Shown here piece after piece: positions 21,301 through 32,027 of a DNA stretch of 64,000 nucleotides (positions are counted from its first letter, which is position 1; every line of letters begins with the position of its first letter). The position numbers and the translations under genes were made by a program. The DNA is taken from assembly GCF_043290135.1 (NCBI RefSeq), contig NW_027464604.1, forward strand, positions 751,501-815,500, read 5' to 3'. Source of the stretch: Rhipicephalus microplus (Eukaryota > Arthropoda > Arachnida > Ixodida > Ixodidae). The notes beneath the pieces were generated by a model. That model was not told where the DNA came from. It searched no databases and worked only from the letters and a program-made list of their open reading frames with translations.

Positions 21301-24300
21301 GCACGAACTAACCGGATACTGCGTCTTTTACTGTTACAAGCGCGAAACTCCTATTGTGATATTCTCGTGAAAGTGCTTGCAAGCATCGTGAAACCTTAAA
21401 AAAACGATGTCATTTAGCGAGATACAGCGTTCTGTACTGTAATAGATTGGTGAAAAACTGTGAGGTCATGCAAATATCGTAATTGTCAACGAAACAGTGT
21501 AACCAAGTGTTTTTAGATACAAGTTCGAAGGTTAGGTTAGATTAGGTTATGAAGCGTCATAAAACCGCATTAAACAATGTCACTTAGTGAGATGTAGTGT
21601 TTCTCACCATTACAAGTTGGGAACTGCGATATCTAATGTGAAAGCGCATGAAACCATCGTAATGTGGTAGAAAGCATTGTAAAGTAGCGAGTAAAACGTT
21701 TTCTAACGATGGAAGTGCGAAGGTTAGGTTAGGTTAAGTTAGTTTAAGCTAGGTAGCGTCGTGAAACCACCAAAAACGACGTCATCTAACAAGATAGTTT
21801 TGTTTTATTGCGAGTACGAAACTGCGATAGGTGAAATGTTGTGAAAGCACACAAAACGGCATGAACAAGCCAGATACTGCGTGTTGTACCGTTACAAGTG
21901 CGAAACTGCTATACTGTGATATTCTCGTTAAAGCGATTGCAAGCATCGTGAAACCTTCAAGAACGATGTCATTTAGTGAGATACAGCGTTCTGTACTGTA
22001 CTAGGTTGGTGAAAAACTGTGAGGTCATGCAAATATCGTAATTGTGAACGAAACAGTGTAATAGAGCGTTTTTAGATACAAGCGCGAATGTTAGGTTAGG
22101 TTATGAAGCGTCATAAAACCGCAATAAACGATTTCAGCTATTGAGAAGCAGTGTTTTTCACCATTACAAGTCGGAAACTGCGATATATAATGTGAAAGCG
22201 CATGAAACCGTCGTAATGTTGCAGAAAGCATTGTAAAGTAGCGAGTAAAACGTTTTCTAACGCTAGAGATGCGAAGGTTAGGTTGAGTTATATTATTTGA
22301 AGCTAGGTAGCGTCGTTAAACCACCAAAAACGACGTCATCTAACGAGTTAGTGTTGTTTTGTTGCGAGTGCGAAACTGCGATATGTGAAATATTGTGAAA
22401 GCACACATAACGGCACGAACTAGCCAGATACTGCGTCTTGTACTTTTACAAGCGCGAAACTGCTAATGTGATATTCTCGTGAAAGTGCTTGCAAGCATCG
22501 TGAAACCTTAAAGAACGATGTCATTTAGCGAGATACAGCGTTCTGTACTGTACTAAGTTGGTGACAAAACTTTGAGGTTATGCAAATATCGTAATTGTCA
22601 ACGAAACAGTGTAACCGAGCCTTTTTAGATACAAGTGCAAAGGTTAGGTAACTTAAGTCATTGAGCGACAAAAAACCGCATCAAACAATGTCAGCTATGG
22701 AGATGCATTGTTTTTCACCATTACAAGTCGGGAACTGCGATATCAATGTGAAAGCGCATGAAACTGTCGTAACGTTGTAGAAAGCGTTGTAAAGTAGCGA
22801 GTAAAACGTTTTTTAACGATAGAAGTGCGAAGATTATGTTAGGTTGAGTTATGTTAGTTTAAGCTAGGTAGCGTCGTGAAACCACCAAAAACGACGTCGT
22901 CTAACGAGATAGTGTTGTTTTATTGCGAGTACAAAACTGCGATAGGTGAAATATTGTGAAAGCACACAAAATGGCATGAACTAGCCAGATAGTGCGTCTT
23001 GTACCGTTCCAAGTGCGAAACTGCTATATCATGAGATTCTCGCGAAAGCGCATGAAAGCATCGTGATACCTTAAAGAACGATGTCATTTAGCGAGATACA
23101 GCGTTCTGTACTGTACTAGGTCGGTGAAAAACTGTGAGGTCATGCAATTATCGTAATTGTGAACGAAACAGTGTAATAGAGCGTTTTTAGATACAAGCGC
23201 GAATGTTAGGTAAGGTTAAGATATGAACCGTCGTAAAACCGCATCAAACAATGTCACTTAGTGGGATGCAGTGTTTTTCAATATTACAAGTTGGGAACTG
23301 CGATATCTAATGTGAAAGCCTTCGAAACCGTCGTAATGTTGTAGAAAGCATTGTAAAGTAGCGAGTAAAACGATTTCTCACGATAGAAGTGCGAAGGTTA
23401 TGATAGGTTGAGTTAGTTTAGGCTAGGTAGCGTCGTAAAACCACCAAAAACGACGTCATCTAACGAGATAGTGTTGTTTAATTGCGAGTACGAAACTGCG
23501 ATAGGTGAAATATTGTGAAAGCACACAAAACGGCATTAACAAGCCAGATACTGCGTCTTGTACTGTTACAAGAGCGAAACTGCTATATAGTGATATTCTC
23601 GTTAAAGCGCATGCAAGCATCGTGAAACCTTAAAGAACGCTGTCATTTAGCGAGATACAGCGTTCTGTACTGTACTAGGTTGGTGAAAAACTGTGAGGTC
23701 ATGCAAATATCGTAATTGTGAACGAAACAGTGTAATAGAGCGTTTTTAGATACAAGCACGAATGTTAGGTAAGGTTATGAAGCGTCATAAAACCACAATA
23801 AAAAATTTCAGCTATTGAGATGCAGTGTTTTTCAGCATTACAAGTCGGAAACTGCGATATCTAATGTGAAAGCGCATGAAACCGTCGTAACGTCGTAGAA
23901 AGCGTTGTAAAGTAGCGAGTAAAACGTTTTTTAACGATAGAAGTGCGAAGGTTAGGTTAGGTTGAGTTGTGTTAGGTCAAGCTAGGTCGCGCCGTGAAAC
24001 CACCCAAAATGACGTCATCTATTGAGATAGTGTTGTTTTTTTGCGAGTACGAAACTGGATAGGTGAAAAATTGTGAAAGCACACAAAACGGCATGAACTA
24101 GCCGAGTACTGCGTCTTGTACCGTTACAAGTGCGAAACTGCTATTTTGTGATATTCTCGTGAAAGCGCATGCAAGCATCGTGAAACCTTAAAGAACGATG
24201 TCATCTAGCTAGATACAGCGATCTGTACTGTACTAGTTGGTGAAACACTGTAAGGTCATGCAAATATCGTAATTGTGAACGAAACAGTGTAATAGAGCGT

Positions 24301-27198
24301 TTTTAGATACAAGTGCAAAGGTTAGGTTAGGTTAAGTCATTGAGCGACAAAAAACCGCATCAAACAATATCAGCTATTGAGATGCAGTGTTTTTCACCAT
24401 TACAAGTCGGGAACTGCGATATCTAATGTGAAAGCGCATGAAACCGTCGTAACGTCGTAGAAAGCGTTGTAAAGTAGCGAGTAAAACGTTTTTTAACGAT
24501 AGAAGTGCGAAGGTTAGGTTAGGTTAAGTTAGTTTAAGCTAGGTAGCGTCGTGAAACCACCAAAAACGACGTCATCTAACGAGATATTGTTGTTTATTGC
24601 GAGTACGAAACTGCGATAGGTGAAATATTGTGAAAGCACACAAAACGGCGTGAGCTTGCCAGATACTGCGTCTTGTACTGTTAGAAGTGCGAAACTGGTA
24701 TAGTGTGTTATTCTCGTGAAAGCGCATGAAAGCATCGTGAAACCTTAAAGAACGATGTCGTTTGGCGAGATACAGCGTTCTGTACTGTACTAGGTTGGTG
24801 AAAAACTGTGAGGTCATGCAAATATCGTAATTGTGAACGAAACAGTGTAATGGAACGTTTTTAGATACAAGCGCGAATGTAAGGTAAGGTTAAGATATGA
24901 ACCGTCGTAAAACCGCATTAAACAATGTCACTTAGTGAGATGCAGTGTTTTTCACCATTACAAGTTGGGAACTGCGATATCTAATGTGAAAAGCTCCGAA
25001 ACCGTCGTAATGTTGTAGAAAGCATTGTAAAGTAGCGAGTAAAACGTTTTCTAACGCTAGAGATGTGAAGGTTAGGTTAGGTTGAGTTATTTTATTTTAA
25101 GCTTGGTAGCGTCGTTAAACCACCAAAAACGACGTCATTTAACGAGTTAGTGTTGTTTTGTTGCGAGTGCGAAACTGCGATATGTGAAATATTGTGAAAG
25201 CACACATAACGGCACGAACTAGATAGATACTGCGTCTTGTACTGTTACAAGCGCGAAACTGCTATTGTGATATTCTCGTGAAAGTGCTTGCAAGCATCGT
25301 GAAACCTTAAAGAACGATGCCATTTAGCGAGATACAGCGTTCTGTATTGTACTAGGTTGGTGAAAAAAACTTTGAGGTCATGCAAATATCGCAATTGTCA
25401 ACGAAACAGTGTTACCGAGTGTTTTTAGATACAAGTACGAAGGTTAGGTTAGATTAAGTTATGAAGCGTCATAAAACCGCATTAAACAATGTCAGCCAAT
25501 GAGATGTAGTGTTTTTCACCATTACAAGTCGGAAACTGCAATATCTAATGTGAAAGTGCATGATACCGTCGTAATGTTGCAGAAAGCACTGTAAAGTAGC
25601 GAGTAAAATGCTTTCTAACGCTAGAAGTGCGAAGGTTAGGTTAGGTTTAGTTGTGTTAGTTTCAGCTAGGTCCCGTCGTGAAACCACCAAAAATGACGTC
25701 ATCTAACGAGATAGTGTTGTTTTTTGCGAGTACGAAACTGGATAGGTGAAATATTGTGAAAGCGCACAAAACGGCCTGAACTAGCCGGATACTGCGTCTT
25801 GTACCGCTACAAGTGCGAGACTGCTATTTTGTGATATTTTCGTGAAAGCGCATGCAAGCATCGTGAAACCTTAAGGAACGATGTCATCTAGCTAGATACA
25901 GCGTTCTGTAACACTGTGAAACACTGTAAGGTCATGCAATTATCGTAATTGTGAACGAAACAGTGTAATAGAGCGTTTTTAGATACAAGTGCAAAGGATA
26001 GGTTAGGTTAAGTCATTGAGCGACAAAAACCGCATCAAACAATGTCAGCTATTGAGATGCAGTGTTTTTCACCATTACAAGTCGGGAACTGCGATATCTA
26101 ATGTGAAAGCGCATGAAACCGTCGTAACGTCGTAGAAAGCGTTGTAAAGTAGCGAGTAAAACGTTTTTTAACGATAGAAGTGCGAAGATTATGTTAGGTT
26201 GAGTTATGTTAGTTTAAGCTAGGTAGCGTCGTGAAACCACCAAAAACGACGTCGTCTAACGAGATAGTGTTGTTTTATTGCGAGTACGGAACTGCGATAG
26301 GTGAAATATTGTGAAAGCACACAAAATGGCATGAACTAGCCAGATAGTGCGTCTTGTACCGTTCCAAGTGCGAAACTGCTATATCATGAGATTCTCGCGA
26401 AAGCACATGAAAGCATCGTGATACCTTAAAGAACGATGTCATTTAGCGAGATACAGCGTTCTGTACTGTACTAGGTCGGTGAAAAACTGTGAGGTCATGC
26501 AAATATCGTAATTGTGAACGAAACAGTGTAATAGAGCGTTTTTAGATACAAGCGCGAATGTTAGGTAAGGTTAAGATATGAACCGTCGTAAAACCGCATC
26601 AAACAATGTCACTTAGTGGGATGCAGTGTTTTTCAATATTACAAGTTGGGAACTGCGATATCTAATGTGAAAGCCTCCGAAACCGTCGTAATGTTGTAGA
26701 AAGCATTGTAAAGTAGCGAGTAAAACGATTTCTCACGATAGAAGTGCGAAGGTTATGTTAGGTTGAGTTAGTTTAGGCTAGGTAGCGTCGTAAAACCACC
26801 AAAAACGACGTCATCTGACGAGATAGTGTTGTTTAATTGCGAGTACGAAACTGCGATATGTGAAATGTTGTGAAAGCACACAAAACGGCATGAACAAGCC
26901 AGATACTTCGTGTTGTACCGTTACAAGTGCGAAACTGCTATACTGTGATATTCTCGTTAAAGCGCATGCAAGCATCGTGAAACCTTAAAGAACGATCTCA
27001 TTTTGCGAGATACAGCGTTCTGTACTGTAATAGATTGGTGAAAAACTGTGAGGTGATGCAAATATTGTAATTGTGAATGAGACAGTGTAATAGAGTGTTT
27101 TAGATACAAGTGCGAATGTTAGGTTAGGTTAAGATATGAACCGTCGAAAAACTGCATTAAACAATGTCACTTAGTGAGATGCAGTGTATTTCACCATT
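18357..27198. repeat. Satellite block 2, ~560-bp units
   Basis: Unit starts at 18384, 18948, 19502, 20064, 20628, 21190, 21748, 22302, 22863, 23422, 23981, 24538, 25101, 25664, 26218 and 26777; spacing 554-564 bp. The A1-A2-A3-B1-A4-B2 structure is preserved. Units 22863 and 26218 share private variants (GACGTCGTCTAACG, ATATCATGAGATTCTCGCG), as do 23422 and 26777, giving a 3,355-bp (six-unit) repeat. The unit starting at 34174, on the far side of the LINE, shares the first set. The block ends inside subunit A4 at TTTCACCATT, where the retrotransposon cluster is inserted. Confidence 0.97.
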
Positions 27199-27383
27199 TT
27201 CATTTTCATTTTCATTTATTTATACTGTTAGCCCAGAAGTGGGCCGTTTCAGGGTGGAAGTACAAACAATTATTTGCAAAAAGAAGTACCGTACAGGTCT
27301 CGAGATAATTTCTCGGTATTATTGTGACCAGCAACTCGAAGTTATACATAGCATACATAAATGGAACACACATGCGATGCAAG
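27199..27383 (-). mobile_element. 3' end of another LINE or SINE, minus strand
   Basis: On the minus strand this piece ends in a GCCCA-CTTC-TGGGC hairpin (27231-27235 with 27240-27244), an AT-rich spacer and an (AAAATG)n tail that abuts the satellite at 27198. The architecture matches the 3' ends of the two + strand LINE copies in the window. Only about 185 bp are left before the + strand LINE begins, with no ORF. It therefore looks like a severely truncated insertion that was later a target for, or a partner of, the larger element. Confidence 0.65.
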
Positions 27384-27547
27384 GGGATTTGCGGCCTGCA
27401 GCAGCCATGGCTAAGTCCTCGTTTTGATTGTTCTAGGTTCCTGCCTCCGTGTTCCTTTTGCTGCTTGGTCGCACACCGTCACCGAGGATTGGCACAGATT
27501 CATCCTTTCTGCGCCGTCACCACTCAAGAATGACATCATCCTCCCGC

Positions 27548-27611
27548 TGACGTCATAACGAATGTAGCGCCACCGGACACTACATAAAGACGCTGCCCAC
27601 AGCTCTTTTTT
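27548..27611 (+). promoter_or_regulatory. Predicted LINE promoter in monomer 1
   Basis: A perfect CRE/ATF site TGACGTCA (27548-27555) is followed by a TATA-like ACATAAAG (27582-27589). The latter lies about 30 bp upstream of the next monomer start (27612), the proposed transcription start. The TATA-like box is weak and the start site is inferred from element geometry. Confidence 0.55.
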
Positions 27612-27775
27612 GGGATTTGCGGCCAGCAGCAGCCATGGCTAAGTCCTCGTTTTGATTGTTCTAGGTTCCTGCCTCCGTGTTCCTTTTGCTGCTTGGTCGC
27701 ACACCGTCACCGAGGATTGGCACTGATTCATCCTTTCTGCGCCGTCACCACTCAAGAATGACATCATCCTCCCGC

Positions 27776-27839
27776 TGACGTCATAACGAATGTAGCGCCA
27801 CCGGACACTACATAAAGACGCTGCCCACAGCTCTTTCTT
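27776..27839 (+). promoter_or_regulatory. Predicted LINE promoter in monomer 2
   Basis: Same elements 228 bp downstream: TGACGTCA at 27776-27783, ACATAAAG at 27810-27817, proposed start 27840. Confidence 0.55.
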
Positions 27840-28003
27840 GGGATTTGCGGCCAGCAGCAGCCATGGCTAAGTCCTCGTTTTGATTGTTCTAGGTTCCTGC
27901 CTCCGTGTTCCTTTTGCTGCTTGGTCGCACACCGTCACCGAGGATTGGCACTGATTCATCCTTTCTGCGCCGTCACCACTCAAGAATGACATCATCCTCC
28001 CGC

Positions 28004-28067
28004 TGACGTCATAACGAATGTAGCGCCACCGGACACTACATAAAGACGCTGCCCACAGCTCTTTCTT
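28004..28067 (+). promoter_or_regulatory. Predicted LINE promoter in monomer 3 (ORF1-proximal)
   Basis: TGACGTCA at 28004-28011 and ACATAAAG at 28038-28045, proposed start 28068. A transcript from here would carry only one copy of the uORF before ORF1 and would have lost the promoter, as TATA-type LINE promoters would predict. Confidence 0.55.
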
Positions 28068-28090
28068 GGGATTTGCGGCCAGCAGCAGCC

Positions 28091-28111
28091 ATGGCTAAGT
28101 CCTCGTTTTGA
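28091..28111 (+). CDS. Six-codon uORF MAKSSF in each monomer
   Basis: ATG in the perfect Kozak context GCAGCCATGG, then MAKSSF and TGA. Identical copies lie at 27407-27427, 27635-27655 and 27863-27883. The ATG is 23 nt from the proposed transcript 5' end, and no further ATG intervenes before ORF1. Its preservation in all four monomers may only reflect homogenisation of the array. If translated it would reduce initiation at ORF1, or couple ORF1 to reinitiation. Confidence 0.5.
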   Translation: MAKSSF

Positions 28112-28223
28112 TTGTTCTAGGTAGGCATTTAGCCTTGCGCTCTTTACAGAACTGTATTTCTTGCATACTGCTGGCCGCTGATCCCCACTATTCCTTGTTG
28201 TGTTCTGTATTTTGGGCACTAGT

Positions 28224-29192
28224 ATGGGTGTAGACGTGTCTACATACCGGGCACGCATCGGGTCGTTTGTGTCTTGTTGTAAGAACACAAGTTACCCTAG
28301 AGCTCGCTTCAATGGCGCGTCTAACTTGTTCCGCTTTGCTAGCCCGAGACCATGTGTTTTGTTGGTGAGCACGTGCCTTTCTTTGCTCCTACTCTGTGCT
28401 GGTGACGTGGAAGTGAACCCTGGTCCGAAGATTGATGACGTTCTAGCTTTGATGAAAGATTTTCATGAAGAAACTACAGCTACACTGACAGAAATAAAAC
28501 AAAACATCGCAGGCATTAATGCTAAAATTCATGACATTGAGACAGGTCTGCAAAAGATATCGCAAATTGAGTCAACGTGCGAAGATGTAGGTGATTCAGT
28601 ACGTGAAGTAAAATCAAGCATATCAAAAGTAAATGAAGATCTCGGTGATGTAGTAGACGATATAAATAACAGGATGAGGCGGAACAACCTCATCGTTAAA
28701 GGCCTTCCCGAGACCGACAAAGAAGACTACGAGGTAACAGAAAAAATTGTTAAAGAATTTTTTTCCGCGCACCTTGAGTTACAAGTTGGTGACATTGAAC
28801 GCGCCCATCGCGTCGGTAAGCGACGCCCGCATTTTGACCGACCCATTATAATCAAATTTCTAAACTTTAAGTCCAAAACCGAGGTCTTGCGCAATGCCCC
28901 GAAACTGAAAAACTTAGATTTTCCCAAGGTTTGGATTGACGAAGATTTCTCGCCGAAGGTGCAGATGGCCCGTAAACGGTTGAGGGATTTTGCAAAGCTT
29001 AAGCGCAAAGGAAGCGAGCGTTATTCGGTTCGCTTTAACTGTTTGTACATTTGGGGCCGCGTTTTTCGATACAACTTTGTCACTGATAGCGTTGTCGAAG
29101 TAACTCCCAGACAGGAATTCACGGCCCATGCAATGAAACCCCAAGGCAGTTCTCTTAATGAAGTCTCTCCGCACCAACCTCTCGCTGATTGA
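28224..29192 (+). CDS. LINE ORF1 protein with N-terminal 2A leader (322 aa)
   Basis: Start chosen at ATG 28224: an in-frame TGA lies at 28179-28181, the only earlier start-like codon is a GTG at 28200, and this ATG has A at -3 and G at +4. Residues about 44-60 form a hydrophobic leader (CVLLVSTCLSLLLLCAG) running into GDVEVNPGP, a canonical 2A motif with skipping predicted between G67 and P68. A charged, heptad-like coiled coil follows at about 72-150. Next comes RRNNLIVKGLPE and, later, ERAHRVGKRRP and PIIIKFLNFKSK, the pattern of the RRM/C-terminal domain of L1-type ORF1 proteins that bind element RNA as trimers. The frame is uninterrupted. Skipping would release a ~67-residue leader and a ~255-residue RNA-binding protein; unskipped product may be sent to the secretory route, as reported for some 2A-bearing LINE proteins. 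Confidence 0.9.
   Translation: MGVDVSTYRARIGSFVSCCKNTSYPRARFNGASNLFRFASPRPCVLLVSTCLSLLLLCAGDVEVNPGPKIDDVLALMKDFHEETTATLTEIKQNIAGINAKIHDIETGLQKISQIESTCEDVGDSVREVKSSISKVNEDLGDVVDDINNRMRRNNLIVKGLPETDKEDYEVTEKIVKEFFSAHLELQVGDIERAHRVGKRRPHFDRPIIIKFLNFKSKTEVLRNAPKLKNLDFPKVWIDEDFSPKVQMARKRLRDFAKLKRKGSERYSVRFNCLYIWGRVFRYNFVTDSVVEVTPRQEFTAHAMKPQGSSLNEVSPHQPLAD
28401..28427 (+). other. 2A ribosome-skipping motif GDVEVNPGP
   Basis: Codons 28401-28427 encode GDVEVNPGP, a full match to D-x-E-x-NPG/P, directly after a leucine-rich hydrophobic stretch. 2A-like sequences at the N-terminus of ORF1 are established for several LINE clades of marine animals and for trypanosome L1Tc. Activity in this element is inferred. 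Confidence 0.9.
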
Positions 29193-32027
29193 CAAACTAC
29201 CTCTTCTAATCGAAACTCCACCTACAAATCTGAAGTAACGTTGCTCCGAATAAATTTTCGGAGCATTTTAAATAAGCTAGACACCCTAAATTCCTTCTTG
29301 TACACATGTTCCGCCGACATTTTGATCGGTACGGAAACATGGCTGTCGGCCGACATTTCGAACTCTGAACTTAACTTTCCTGCACAGTTTACAGTTTTTC
29401 GCAAAGACAGATCGGTATCTAAAGGAGGAGGAGTAATTATAGCTGTTAAACAAGAATTCCAACCGTCAGTTTTTGCTTACGACTCGTCCATCGAAGCAAT
29501 TTGGGTTACTGCGCAGTCAGCTCACACTACCGTAATTATCGGTGCCTGCTACCGACCCCCCGATAGCGGTCCAGAGTTCGTCGTCTTGCTGAATGATTCA
29601 CTCGAGTATGTGCATGCCCATTATCCAAATTCTGTTCTTATTCTCGGCGGCGACTTCAACTACCCAGGCATAGATTGGGCATCTTCTTCTGTCAGCAGTA
29701 ACAGCTCCCACCGTCACGAATGCTTGCGTTTTCTACATTTGACACACGTCCACCTCATGACCCAGTTAGTAACAGAACCTACACGTGGCGATAACATTTT
29801 AGATTTACTTTTCACTAATAATTCCCAGGAAGCTCTTACCCACGTGCTTGAAGAAATAAGCGACCACAGAGTTGTCCATTGTTCACTATATCTACCACGC
29901 GCCGACAAATCAAAGGTAACTAAGCAGTTATTGAATTACGCATGTGCTGACATCGATAAGATGAACCGTATGTTAGATGATTTTATACCAATATTTGAGT
30001 CAAGCTTTGAACATCGCCCTACAAACGAAAATTGGCTTCAATTCCGTGACACACTAAAAAAAAATAGAAGAATGCTGCGTCCCGAAACTAACAATCAGCA
30101 CCAAAACAAATGACCCGTGGTTCACACGCGATGTAAAAAGATGCCTAAATAGGAAGAAACGAGCTTTTAAAAGGGCTACACGAACTAATACTCCGGAAGA
30201 TTGGCTTAGTTATAAAAATCTTTCAAAACAAGCGGAGGCCTCAATAAAAGAGGCCAAGGAAAAATATTTTAACTGCACCTTACCTAACCTTTTGAAAACT
30301 GACCCCCAGAAATTCTGGCGCGTGGTGAACCCTACAGCCTACCCTTCTGAGCCAACTCTACTGAGTGATCAAGGCCGTTGTCGCCAAAGGAAAGTGCTGA
30401 ATGCTTCAATGAATTCTTTGCATCGGTGTTCACGGAAGAACTTCCACTAGACTCACTGGCACTGTTAAAACCTACCATTCACGACCCTTTTTCTTCGATT
30501 ACAATAACTGAAAATGGTGTCGCACAAGCTGTACAACGCCTTCCTCATAAGACTAGCCCGGGGCCCGACGGAATTAGTGCCAAACTCCTAAAATTAACCC
30601 GCCACAGATCAGCGTATTTATTGTCGCTGATCTTTCAGCAGTCGCTTGACACGGGCTGTGTACCGGAAGACTGGAAATATGCCTTTGTTAAACCCATATA
30701 CAAATCCGGCCAAAAGTCAAGTCCGAACAACTACCGTCCAATCTCTCTGACCTGTATATCTTGCAAGCTATTAGAACATATCATTTACTCGAAAATTATA
30801 TCTCACTTGAACAAAAACAACATCCTCATCCCAAACCAACACGGCTTTCGGGAAAAGCGCTCTTGCAACACCCAACTATTCGAATTGTTGACTGACTTGC
30901 ACAAATCCATGCATAGCTCTGCTCCTACAGATGCTATTTTTATAGACCTTTCAAAGGCTTTTGATGGCGTCCAACATAACCGATTAATAACTAAAGTCCG
31001 TAACCTCCAGCTTGATCAGAAAACAATCCAATGGATTCAAGAGTTCCTCTGTAACCGGTCGCAATCGGTCAAACTTAACCACATAATTTCCAGAAAGTGC
31101 ATGGTAAAATCCGGTGTCCCCCAGGGCTCTGTGCTCGGACCATTATTATTTTTGGTCTACATCAATGACATTGGATCTAATATTGTTTCTTCTCTACGCC
31201 TATTCGCAGATGATTGCGTTATATATAAGGAGATTACCGAACCGAATGACAGTAGCATCCTACAGTCAGATTTGTTAAAACTCGCAGAGTGGTGCAATTT
31301 GTGGCAGATGCACATCAACGCTGAAAAAACCAAACATATTAGATTTACTTCCGTAGCCAACCCCTCATCATCCGTCAGATACATAGTCAATAGCACCGTA
31401 ATTGAGACCGTTTCATCCACAAAATACCTCGGCATTTTCTTTAGTTCCGACCTAACCTGGAACAGTCACATTGAATACATCACCAGCAAATCATCAAAAA
31501 AACTCGGTCTTTTGAAACGCCGCCTCAGATGCGCAAACTTGAAAACTAAACTTCACGCATATCAAGCTCTGATCAGGCCTTCACTAGAGTATGCGTCAAC
31601 CATCTGGCATCCACACACGGCAATGTTATCTGATATGCTAGAATCGGTACAAAATAAAGCAGCTCGGTTTATCACCTCCTGTCATTCTCGCCATCAAAGC
31701 GTAACATGTCTTAAGCGTTCTCTGAACCTTCCATTGCTTGCCACGCGCAGAAAGTTGTCCCGCCTATGTTTTTTCCATAGTTTATATCATAGTGACTCGT
31801 CATTTTCCCGATCATTCATTCACCCGGCTCCCTACGTTTCTGATCGCGGTGGTCATGCACATAAGGTCAATCCAATATATTCACGCACTAAGAAATACCA
31901 ATTTTCACCTGTGCTGTTATCCATTAACGAGTGGAACGCGCTGCCCTCTAACATCGTCGCTATTACAGAACCCTCCCTTTTCCAGTCTGCAGTACAAACT
32001 TACTTAGAAGCTGACAATAATTTGTAA
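29158..32027 (+). pseudogene. LINE ORF2: AP endonuclease + reverse transcriptase, frameshifted
   Basis: Endonuclease (29193-30113): NFRSILNKLD, TETW (Glu at 29334), ACYRPP, GGDFN (29646-29660), ILDLLFTN and SDH (29859-29867), the full APE catalytic set. RT (30378-32027): NYRPISL, FIDLSKAFDGV (motif A), GVPQGSVLGP (motif B), FADD (31203-31214), KTKHIRF and KYLGI, then a CR1/L2-type C-terminus ending at TAA 32025-32027. Breaks: the A-run at 30056-30064 holds one A too many (or two too few), moving the frame; it returns at about 30375 by a one-base loss. Between them the shifted frame is clearly coding (NDPWFTRDVKRC, QKFWRVVNP). The start is unsettled: either ATG 29158, overlapping the end of ORF1 in another frame with one more frameshift near 29232, or an in-frame continuation past the ORF1 TGA. 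The protein cannot be made whole from this copy. Confidence 0.92.

Larger units (their letters stand above)
27384..28122 (+). repeat. LINE 5' UTR: 228-bp monomers, 3 full plus 55 bp
   Basis: Exact 228-bp period: the monomers begin with GGGATTTGCGGCC at 27384, 27612, 27840 and 28068. The first three are complete and nearly identical; single differences include CCTGCAG versus CCAGCAG near the start. The fourth breaks off after CTAGGT at 28122, followed by about 100 bp of single-copy leader before ORF1. The arrangement resembles the tandem promoter monomers of mouse L1, known there to act as repeated promoters. The outer edge of the array coincides with a monomer start, as expected if transcripts begin at that base. 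Confidence 0.95.

Noticed and set aside
28200..28223. Upstream GTG (28200) as ORF1 start
   Set aside because: A non-AUG codon only 24 bases before an ATG in strong Kozak context, with a stop at 28179; the ATG is the better start.
29241..29243. TTG 29241 and TTG 30378 as starts of separate endonuclease and RT genes
   Set aside because: Both are internal codons of one broken ORF2; coding sequence extends upstream of each in the same or the shifted frame.
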